From assembly GCA_037043015.1 (NCBI GenBank), contig CM073326.1, positions 17,554,345 through 17,618,344 on the forward strand: a DNA stretch of 64,000 nt, written 5' to 3'. Position numbers and translations under genes: made by a program. Positions 12,101-22,144 of this stretch are shown here, piece by piece. This DNA comes from Bryum argenteum (Eukaryota > Streptophyta > Bryopsida > Bryales > Bryaceae). Position 1 is the stretch's first letter; each line of letters begins with the position of its first letter. The notes under the pieces were generated by a model. It was not told the DNA's origin, did not search any database, and saw only the letters and a list, made by a program, of their open reading frames with translations.

Positions 12101-12720
12101 ATTAGGATATGAAAACATGTGATTTGGATATAATACGGAGGACGTATAGCCCCAAATGCGATGCGAGAGTATATATCTCTAAAAGTGACGCAAGGGCTTG
12201 TGAGCATGAATGTGACTTTGAAGTATGTTTTTGTGGAAGTGACCCGAAGGCGTGTAAGTATGAATGCAAGGCAAAAATGTGTAACCTTAGATGTGAAGCG
12301 AGGACATGTAAGGATGAATGTGATGTGAGGACATGTAAGAATGAATGTGTTGCGAAGACATGTATTTGTGAGGTGATGCAAGGGCATATAGCAGTGCATG
12401 TCAAGTGAGGGCGTGTAGCTTTGGACCCGACGCACAACGCGTGTAGCCTTAGACTTGACCTTAGAGTGTATTGCCTTGGTCCGATCCTGAGGGCATGTCG
12501 ATTGAAAAGAATAGAAAAGGTATCGCAAAGAGAACAAATGTAGAGCTTTAGATATCATTAAAAGGCGTGTAGTCAATGGATATGACATTAAGGGTAAATA
12601 AGACGGTAAGCCCATACATATAATGGGAGGATATAAGGCCTTTGGATATGACATGATTACAATCAATGTATGTAATACATGTGTAGTTTTTGAATATGAC
12701 ATAAGAATAGTTTATATATC
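12101..12720. repeat. diverged continuation of the minisatellite, 27-bp periodic part and eroded flank
   Basis: From about 12270 to 12365 the period becomes 27 bp (GAGGACATGTAAGRATGAATGT-type units split by GTG). This leaves a plus-strand frame open at 12109-12408 that encodes a Cys-rich 9-residue repeat. Beyond 12400, fragments such as GCGTGTAG still recur at wider spacing to about 12700. I regard the frame as a by-product of the period change rather than a proven gene. Confidence 0.6.
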
Positions 12721-14849
12721 ACAATATACAAAACTTGAAAATGAAACGATGGTTATTAATTAAGGCTAAAGTATAAGGGAAGGGTGAAAAATGGGTAAAT
12801 ATAATGGATTAAGTAAAAGAAGTTGACTAATTTTTATTGATTGAAATTTGTATGATGGGTGGATATATTGAAATTCGTAGGTAGAAATGTTGGTCATATA
12901 TTAGTACAGAACTTTTGTTTAAAATAACTGCAATAGTGGAGTCGATGGAAACACAAAGGATGTTGGATGCTCAGACGTATACATCAATTTTTCCTATGAT
13001 TAAAGCACATTTTTGCTCCATTTAAAGTTTTAACTTTGGATCAAAAAGAAATTTCCAAACTATGTATACAAGCTCATTCTGAAATAATAGGATCAAATTG
13101 TTGACTGATGAGTGAAAAATTCATATAGAAATCAAAGATAGCAAACCGATATCATATAGTGCATAACATAACTATCATTTTTGGTATGACAACTAGATTG
13201 AAAATACTTCGGTTATAAACATGAGAGGAGTTAGTAGCGACACAACTAAACTCACAACTGCTCAACATATCATATATCAAGCATAAGTCTAACCGAAGTC
13301 ACATCAACCCCACAAAGAGACTCAAAATTCTTCTCATGTTATCATGAATCACTACTAGAACGGGGGACTTTGCAATTAGAAACATTGTTTTTGTGTGTAA
13401 ATGTTGCTTAATTCTAGCAATGTTTTGGTACTTACTTAAGCATCAGTTTCAACCTCAAATCTATGAATCCATAAATAACAGTACTTTTTTTGTTGAGAAC
13501 ATTGTTGAAGCATACTCCGTTACTTTGGTTTTTTTTTTTTTTAGCAATGTTTAAAGAAAAATAATCGCTACAACACCTTGCCCCACAAATTGTAGTAGTG
13601 AATCATGAGGAAATAAAGTTCCCAACCAAACTTCTTACATACATTAATGGGTAAGGGCATAATATGGGTAACCCCTCTAGCTATAGTGTGATTCTTTGAA
13701 ACTAATTGTTGATTAATAAAAACAATATTGAAGAATTATATAACCAGATGACATGGCTACAGTTGTAAACATGGGGATAAAAAAGGAATTTTTGGCACAT
13801 ATATAATGAATTACACGTGGGTCATATATAATGAGGCGCAACTTAACTTAGTGGTACCCATACCATGCCCTTGCCCTAATATGCAATTTCAGTACTCAAA
13901 AAATGTAACAACTATCATTCTATTATCATAGTTTCTACAAATTCAATTGATCTTTAACCCTTAAACGCCCATGAGGTCTGAAACGGGCACAAGACCATGA
14001 TGAAGTTTCCACAAAATATCTATTTGGCTGCAGTTTCGTCAGTACCTCAATAAATTTCTAAATATATAAAAAAGAAGCTTTTTTTCCTAATGGGCAGGTG
14101 CCATGTCAGAGTGCAAACAAAAGTGAGTTATGAGTTTCCATCATTCCAGTTTGACTTTCAAATTCCGGCTACACTAAAATACAAAAATGTTGGGTGGTTG
14201 ACCTTTTTTTGAATTTTTTAATTTTTAAAATACTATTGATGTATTAATTTATAGGAGATCTTTTATTTGAATCTTGAGTGGGTTTGTTGAGTACCACATG
14301 ATTTTAATGTGGACTGGGGGGTGCAATCATTTGTGTGTCTCTTGTCGCCCCCTTCCAATGACCACTTAAAAATGGGGGTGTTTAGGGTTTAGGGTTTAGG
14401 GTTTGGGCATATTGAAATAGGATGAAATATTTAGGGATATTATTTGTTTATGAATTCTAAGGAGATGTTTTAATCTTTTGAAAAAATGATTGGGTTAAAA
14501 GGACTATGAGATGGACATCTAGATGAATTTGTGATGATCAGCCCTTGCAAACCCTTGTATCTTTGGGAGTTCAAAATCCAAACTTTGTCTGCAAATTTCT
14601 CTTAAGTATGAGGAATGTTGGAGCACGAATGGTCTTTATGGAAGAACGCCACGTGCGAAAGGTTTCAACTTCACGTGATCTAAATTGAGTAGATCATGAC
14701 CGAAGTCAAATCGGCCCAAGACAAAGCTTCTTGAAACTTTCAAGGTTGAAAATTATTATTTTATTATGGGAATAAGTAAGACTATTATGTTTGAAATTGG
14801 CCCTACACACCAAATTGTGTATTTAGATTGTTGAAAGTATTAGGTTGCC
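12721..14849. other. AT-rich intergenic DNA with one orphan TTAA-element end
   Basis: No gene is visible. A TTAACCCTTAAACGCCC terminus at about 13957 matches the end of the 14850 element but has no partner I can find. A short telomere-like tract lies at 14381-14407 and is listed separately. Confidence 0.5.
14381..14407 (+). repeat. interstitial telomere-like tract (TTTAGGG)n
   Basis: Three TTTAGGG units and one TTTGGGC variant stand in a row. This is the common plant telomere repeat. It is too short to mark a chromosome end. Confidence 0.8.
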
Positions 14850-16750
14850 TTAACCCTTAAACGCCCACGATGTCGAAAAACGACATTTTGGATGTACATC
14901 GGAAACTTTGAAGAGCCATATCTTCTTCATCCAAGGTCCGTTTTGGATGAAATCACTTGGGTTATGCTCCAAATCAAGTCTAGTTTGTTTTGTAAAAATC
15001 TCAATCCCATACAATAAAGTATGAATTAATGGAATGCACTTTAGTGAAAACAACTCTTGTTTTTGGGTTTCCAAGCATGGGGCATGTATTACCATTGCAA
15101 GCCAATTATGTGAAATTAAAAATAGTTTTTCATGATTTGCTTTTTCATGATCATGATCTTCAGGTGATTCTTAACAACTTTGTAGTGAGAAGTTTTTTGA
15201 TCCAAATGATTTTGCTATTGGATTTGCAATGATGTTTTGTCAACAGAAAAAGTGAGAAAATGGATGATATTTGAGGAGCTATATCTCCCTCATCCACCGT
15301 TGGATTTCAACTAAGTTTTTTGGGATGGCCTCCAATTAGAGTCTAGTCTAAGTGGTAGGAACCTTAACCCCTAAACGTTTCGATCCATTGGGCCCGCTGG
15401 AGTAGGGTCCAAAAACGTAAAAAATGTCAAGGTCAGTAAAATAATGTGAGGGCAGTAAATCTAAAATCCAACCGTAGGATCTTGATCTCCATTGTCTAAA
15501 GATTGCATGGGCAAATATTTGTGCCATTTGGAGTTGGGATGGGGCTTGATCCACTTGATTGAAGGCGAAAAAAGGGAGCCCGAAATGGAGGGGCAGTCAC
15601 TAATTTTGGACTTTGGAGTGAAAAGTCGTATTACAAATTGCCCCGAAAGCAAAAATGGCAACTACAAATGGGTGAGGAATCAAGTAAAGAAGCTAATCAA
15701 AAAAAAAAAAAAAAAAACAAACATGCCTCTTTCCAATTGCACACAATCCTACTTGAAATGGAAGTCACTTGGGATTCTTTGTTTTTGGTGCTTGGTATTC
15801 CAAGGTCGCCCACACAAGCTCTTGTCCTCCGTGGACAAAAGATGATGTAAGGTGGGCGGGCTTTTACAAAGAAAAGAACAGAAAGATGAATCGAAAATAG
15901 CTTGCAAGGTCATAAACATCATGCCACATGTCCACCATGATAATAACAAAGCCAAGCGCTGCGATCCATGCTTGTCGAAGCTCGAGGCTCTCGCCCCATT
16001 TCAATGCCTAATCGCCCCATTTCTATGCCCAAATGGCAAAATTTCATACCGAAATAGACAAAACTCCTCTCATGACAAAAATGCAGCCCACTAAAATCGC
16101 TCTTTGTAAAATGTAGGAATGAGGTATAACAACGGGGTAAGTGCACGATAAACTACACCCATTTACCCTTGAGGGAAAAAAAAACGGCGGATGAAAAACA
16201 GCGACGACGAGAAGACGGGAAGAGTTTCAACATCCCCTGCTTCATCCAGAATGTCGATTTTCGACATTCGGCCCGCTTAAGGGTTAACAAGATCGAAGAT
16301 GTTTTGAAGATAAGGCATGAAATTGAATGCAAAGGGTCTAGTTTTGGACTATTTTTCCTTTGTAAAATGTTCAGTAGTTTTTACCATTGCATGGCTTTTA
16401 TTTGAGCCAAGAAATTTTTTTGATGAACTTTTGTTGGGTAAAGGACTTATTAAGATGAAGGTGAACATCTTTCTAGTTGGTGATTTTTTCATTGCAATAG
16501 GTATATTGGTAGCATTTCCACCTCAAAGTGAAAATGATGAAATTTTGCAGTTTGTTTTTGATATTAATATGTTACGATCTCCGGATCTATAAGGCCTCAT
16601 GACTCAACTTTTGGTCCACATGATCTTCGATAAGTCTGTTACAAGTTTGTACGGTTGAGATCTTAATAGCTTCTCTTGATTTTCATCTATGACGATTTTT
16701 ATGGAAATGTGCTTTTCTGCTAAAAATAGGCTCGGGCGTTTAGGGGTTAA
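14850..16750 (-). mobile_element. TTAA-flanked inverted-repeat element (family A), interrupted by a second element
   Basis: The left end is TTAA then CCCTTAAACGCCC; the right end is GGGCGTTTAGGGG then TTAA. The body matches the 20137-21116 element in reverse orientation: the TCTAGTTTG, GAAGAGCCATA, CCAATTAGAGTCTAGT and GAAGGTGAACATC stretches recur. Removing the 920-bp insertion (15368-16287) leaves 981 bp against 980 bp for the other copy. There is no transposase domain, so it is non-autonomous. The TTAA duplication and CCC-rich ends resemble piggyBac-type elements. Confidence 0.82.
15364..16287 (+). mobile_element. TTAA element nested inside the family A element
   Basis: It begins TTAA-CCCCTAAACG and ends CTTAAGGG-TTAA, with a subterminal palindrome of the type TGTCGATTTTCGACA. 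The host sequence GGTAGGAACC before it continues after it as CAAGATCGAAGATG. In the uninterrupted copy near 20595-20615 (reverse strand) the same site reads AAACC-TTAA-CCTTATTGAAGATG. This gives a direct pre-insertion comparison with TTAA duplicated. The internal region includes a poly-A run (15699-15717) and matches nothing else in the window. Confidence 0.82.
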
Positions 16751-17464
16751 AGCACTTGACTTACCCCATGACTCACCATGTGCATGCAAAAAGAAACACT
16801 TGCAAAAGGAGTTTGATAGAATGGATCACCTTTTCTAAGTTGTTTATTGATTTCAATATGTTGGCGGACCCCACATTCATATAGAAACATTTCAATTTGG
16901 TGAATGTCATCTAAATTTAACAAAAAATTAAAGAAAAAAAAAATTCAGAAGATGTATTCAAAAACATAATTAATTTTTTTTAACAAAGTTCATGAAAAGG
17001 TGCAATATACTTTTGAAGTTGCTCTTGGGAATCTTTGGGATCCAAAGCCCTACCAACAAGTTCACACAGAGAAAAGGAAATAACCCACTTCCATTGACTT
17101 CAATATACTATTTAAAATGTTAGAGTAGGCCCAAAAAACTCATTCTCATTGGGTGGGGCTACAAATAAACCGCACTTTTTCTTAGAGAATAAAAATTGAT
17201 TCGCCGCACATGGGTCGAATCTTTTTTATCATTCCTTTTGTATTTTCCTACATGTCCTCCTCCCATTGGCCACTTTATTCCTTCAAGGGGGCCAAAAAGC
17301 AAGATGAGGATGTGGGTGGGTGCAAATCCTAAGGTCTCCTCTCATTGGCTCCCCCAAATGGGAGCCTCTATCACTTATTTATAAAGAATCATCACTATTA
17401 CTATTGTTTTTTTTGTCATATGGATTTTTTTATAAAGATTTTTTTTTATATATAATTATTTTTT

Positions 17465-17495
<31 letters not shown>

Positions 17496-17811
17496 TATTT
17501 TTGTGTGTGTGTGTGTGGGGAAGCACAATTTTACTTTGTTGGTGTTGGAAAAAGAGAAAGTGTCTTCATGGGATGGATGTTTTTGTTTTTTGGGAAAGTA
17601 GATTTGGGTTGTGTTTTGTGTGGTTGTGGTGCTAGATTCCGTGTTGGTTTTTTGGTGGAGAATGTATCAACATGAGGGAGTGGGGGTCAACTTAATTTTG
17701 AGGGGATTTTAGAAAATGATCATTTCTTATGATTTTGTTATTTAAGAAAAAAAAAAAATTCAACATGTTGGGACTTGTTGAAGGTAGGCTTGTAATGTGA
17801 AATAAAAAGTC
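16751..17811. other. AT-rich gene-free DNA with T-rich low-complexity block
   Basis: A T-rich stretch with short GT repeats lies at about 17400-17520. No coding or mobile-element structure could be supported. Confidence 0.5.
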
Positions 17812-18650
17812 GGAGTTCAAACCCTAAATTTTCTTGGTGTTTCTAGAGATGAAAACGTTAAAACGGCAATTTTGTATCTTTGTGGACTCTTAAGAGTGTG
17901 AGTTAATATTTTACTACTTTTTAAAACTTCCAATCGTAAAATCTAGTAATAACTAAGTGTGTTTTTAGATACAGTGATACCTGGATAAGATCAACCTCGT
18001 TAAAATCAACGTTTAGTTAAGAACGGTGTCCCTGTCCCTTTATTATGCAAAGAGGCATTGTTTCGTTATGGTCAACGCTTGGATAAGATCAACGTTTTTG
18101 TTTGTCCGAAAACGTTTATCTAATCCAAGCACCATTGTAGTGGTTTGAAACTAATTTTTGGGTGTTTATCATCTGCAAGATCGTAACATTCAAAGTTTGT
18201 GTAAAAGTTTTTACAAGAACTTTTGAAGCTTGGGCTTGTGAATTTTGTAGGATGCCCTTGCATTTTGGACTTGGGTCACTTGAGAATGTGAGTAGGAATG
18301 TGCTTATGAACATAGTGCCACAAACAAACAAAAAAACACATTTTTATTTCAAAATAACAAGATTTTTTCTAGCTGCTTAGGGTGTGAAAAATAAAATTTC
18401 CTTTAAAGAGATTGGAATTTGAAGTTGGAATTTCTCCACATACGGCCATTGAAGTAAAGACATTACAAACAGGCGTTGTATTCACGCCAATCTCTTATTG
18501 GAGATTGGAGTTCTTATATATATATTCTCCACATACACCTTGTACTATGTGAAATATCTTTTAAAATTCTTAAGCAATAATATTAAATCTAACACCTTTA
18601 TCTAAGTTGCCCAAAAGAACAAAAAGTTGTTTTGGCTTTTCAGAATAATT
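17812..18650 (+). mobile_element. diverged family B element
   Basis: It begins AAACCCTAAATTTTC and ends near GAATAATTAGGGGC. The body matches the 58990-60116 copy (GTGTTTATCATC, GTAAAAGTTTTTAC, TTAGGGTGTGAAAA and AGAACAAAAAG blocks) and the 33690-34618 copy in reverse. The terminal TTAA tetramers have decayed. It is interrupted at 17972-18137 by a small TA-flanked element. Confidence 0.6.
17972..18137 (+). mobile_element. 166-bp TA-flanked MITE with pogo/Tc1-like ends
   Basis: The left end reads CAGTGATACCTGGATAAGAT, and the right end, reverse-complemented, reads CAATGGTGCTTGGATTAGAT. Both sides are flanked by TA. CAGT-type termini rich in GATAAGATCAACG units with TA target sites are typical of Tc1/mariner-pogo elements. 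The related family B copy near 59150 lacks the insert at the corresponding point. Confidence 0.65.
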
Positions 18651-20136
18651 AGGGGCTACTAAAGCACCTAGGAAATAAAGTGTCTACACCAAGTTGCTCC
18701 TCAAAATTGCTCGTAAGGGCCAAATTCCACTTCTTCAATAACTCTATGCTTTGTTTCAAAAACTTACGTCTAAAATTCTTATCATTTGTAAAAAGATGAT
18801 GTTCAAAAGGTTGGAAAATTGGTAAAAACTTGTAAGATTTACAAAGTCACATATTATTATACATTTAAATTTTTCTCGAAATCCCTTGGGCTTCTTGAGG
18901 GTTAAAGCAATCGAAGTTTCAAGGGACATTTTTGAAGTAAATCTTCAAATGTTTGAAATTGGTGAATTTTATCTTATTTTAAATATTTAGATACTTTCTA
19001 ATTGTTTTTTGAGTATCCTCTTCAATTGAGTTGTAATTTTTTGCATTGATGTTTCACTATTTTATACGTCCTCTTTCATTGTAGGTTTGAGAAAATTAAC
19101 GGGTGGTGTTTTAAATTCTTAATATATAAGCTCATTCAAATTTGAGCAAATTAAAATGCAATTCTTTTAGAAAGAAATTGATATATTAGATTAGATATTA
19201 ATGAACATCAACAGTGGATCCTTTGTAGATGCTGGTGAATCTTTGATATTTACACTTCTTTATGTCAAAAAAGAATAATTTACATAGATTAGGAATCATA
19301 ATGATATACAACTAAAGGAATTAATGCATCTTGAGGATAGTGGTGGAAAGAGGGAATTATGGTATGACGTGATTGGTATAAGAGGTCTTATTGGTGGAGT
19401 ATGAAATCATCAAACCATTTCTTACTATTCCTTCATTTAGTAGGGCAAAAAGATCATAAATCTCATCTAGTCATACTTCTATGATACAATATATATAGTT
19501 TCTTAATTGTAAATTTTAATCTCTTCCGAGCGATTAAAGAGTGACCAATTTAGCTCTAACCATAATTTGTTGAATTTTTTCTGAATTTAACAAATTTTTT
19601 TAAGGAAGATCCAATCATGGTATGGGAATTTTTGAAGTTTAGAATTGTAAACAACAAGTCGTTTCAAGGCAAAAAAGTCACTTATTCTATGGAGGCCTTG
19701 TTTTGTGTTCATGACAAAATGAGCCTATAAAATTCATGTGATAATTGGGTTGGTTTTCAACCTCAAAAACGTTCAAAAGTAGAGACTTCAGTGAAGGTTA
19801 AGCTAGCTCAAAGCAGCTCCTTAGTTTCGCGCAAGCGCTTGGGGAGCAAAAAGTTTTGGGAGCTGCTATACTCTCAAAACGGAAAGGAAAGTCGGGTCGA
19901 CTTTCCACTACTCATCTGCAATTGCGAATCTTGTTACGTGTTCTTTCAACTCATATATCCTCATGTATCAATGAAAAATTGAACACTCAAAGCTCTCATC
20001 TCTAAAGTTGCTTGACACATACAAAAACAAGACTTCAAACATTGCAACGCCCTATCCGATTCTCAACTACTCCCACACTTATTAATCTCTTAATACCGGA
20101 TGTCGACTAATATGGGCAAATTAATATTCAACTTAT
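18651..20136. other. AT-rich intergenic DNA
   Basis: No gene is visible. A GAGGGTTAA end-like motif at about 18898 may be another decayed element terminus. An open frame at 19791-19982 shows no family signal. Confidence 0.45.
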
Positions 20137-21116
20137 TTAACCCCTAAACGTCCTTGGGGTATTTTTAGCCAAAAACTCATTTTCAAAAAAAGTGATATGG
20201 ATGAAAATAAAGATAAGCTATTCAGATCTTAACCGTACAAACTTGTAATAGACTTGTACTAGATCATGTGGGCCAAAACTTGACTCATGGGACCTCATAG
20301 ATTGGGAGATCGTAACGTATTAGTGCGCAAAACAGGCTACAAAATACCATCATTTCCACTTTGAAGTGAAAATACTACCAACATGAAATTTGCAATCAAA
20401 AAATCACCAACTAGAAAGTTGTTCATCTTCATCTCAAAAACACTTTTGTACCAAAAAATTCATCAAAAAAATATCTTGGCTCAAATAGTAGCCTTCCAAT
20501 GGTGAAAACTGCCTCAAAATTTACAAAGGAAAAATAGTCCAAAACAAGACCCTTTGCACTCAAATCCATGCCCTATCTTCAATACATCTTCAATAAGGTT
20601 AAGGTTTCTACCACTTAAAATAGACTATGATTGGAATCTATCCCATAGAATAAATTCGAAATCTAACGGTGGATGAAGGAGATCTAGCTCCTCAAAAATC
20701 ATCTATTTTTTCACTTTTTTCATTGTAGAAACATCATTGCAAATCCACTAGCAAAGTTATTTGGATCAAAAAACTTGCAACTAGAAAGTTGTTAGAATAC
20801 ATCTAAAGATCATACTTATGTAAAAAAAATTCATGAAAAACTATTTTTGGTTTTGCATAATTGGCTTGCAATGGTGAAACATGCCCAATGTTTGAAATCT
20901 CAAAACCAAAAGCTGCTGTCACTAAAATGCATGCCATTAATTCATACTTCATTTTATGGGTCTGCAATTTTTACCACACAAACTAGACTTAATTTGGGAC
21001 CCAACCCAAGTGATTTCGTCAAAAACGGAGTCCGGATGAAGAAGTTATGGCTCTTCAAAGTTCCTGCCCTTCATCCAAAATGTCGTTTTTCGACACTAGG
21101 GACGTTTAGGGGTTAA
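20137..21116 (+). mobile_element. complete TTAA-flanked family A element, 980 bp
   Basis: The termini are TTAA-CCCCTAAACGTCC and GGACGTTTAGGGG-TTAA, a 13-bp perfect inverted repeat flanked by TTAA on both sides. A subterminal TGTCGTTTTTCGACA palindrome precedes the right end. A plus-strand open frame of 89 codons (20847-21116) ends at the right terminus and is recognisable in other copies. No transposase is encoded. Confidence 0.88.
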
Positions 21117-21886
21117 GAAAGGAATCAAAATTCCAACATTGGAATTTGACTTTGCAAATTTTTGCACACACACGAAATTATAGCCCAATATATTATCGTA
21201 AGACCCTTCATCTAGGCTACATGAAAGTGAAAAAATTGCCATTCCGGCTTTTAAGGAGCTAAACATCAATCAATCAGAAATATCATGTGCATGCTTTTAA
21301 TTCCAACAAAGAGAACTCAATCATGATCACATCTTTACTTTTCTGTAGGAATCCGAAATGTGACCACTAATGTTACAATTTTAACGATGTGATTTAGACA
21401 CTCAATAAATAAGCACATCGCACTATAAAATAAACAATAACTAAATGGGACGTAGCAACTTATACAACTGAAAAATCTTAGTGACTAATTTTTACAAATG
21501 TTGTAAATGTGACTAATTTTTACTAATGTTGTGCAAGGCTATACAATTTTGTCATTCTTCCTCAAAATAAACTTCATACACTTGAAAAACAAATTTTTAG
21601 AATACCAATTTATAATTCCAAAGTAATTCAAACATTAAATAAAACTAAATTTTGGGTCAATAAAAACAAAGTGAAGGTTTACTAGCTTTCTCCTTATGCA
21701 TCATCAAAAGTTAATACTCAAAGGTTTATTCGTTTGGTTGATGACGACATACATGGTTCTCAGCTGTTCCAACAGGTTATCAGCATGTCAATACCGGCTA
21801 TCGAATAGCTCCCGGTTATCGGGTACCGCCAGGTTATCAGTTATTATCATGCTCTCATCTGCTCACTCATGTCATAAATTCCCTCA
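21117..21886. other. AT-rich DNA upstream of the NAD synthetase promoter
   Basis: I see nothing codable. Around 21766-21846 a GGTTATC(A/G) motif recurs about four times, probably an eroded short repeat leading into the 16-bp array. Confidence 0.4.
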
Positions 21887-22010
21887 GAGATCCGGGTATA
21901 AGGTATCCGGGTATAAGAGATCAGGTATAAGAGATCCGGGTATAAGGGATTGGGGGTATAAGAGATCCGGGGTATTAGAGATTGGGGGTATAAGAGATCC
22001 GGGTACGAGA
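21887..22010 (+). repeat. 16-17-bp tandem repeat in the NAD synthetase upstream region, about 8 units
   Basis: The unit GAGATCCGGGTATAAG and close variants repeat without a break and end about 135 bp before the ATG. The array lies where the promoter or leader should be. Unit variants (TCAGG, TTGGGGG) show it is not freshly expanded. Confidence 0.85.
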
Positions 22011-22144
22011 ACAGAATTCTCCACGTCGACTATACTTGCATGCCGTTCAATTCACTTGCTTGCATGTTTGCATGAACAAATTCTTTACCGACCTCATCAA
22101 TCTCCAGTTCCTGCACCAGAATTCGAGCAAACCAGATTGTTACA

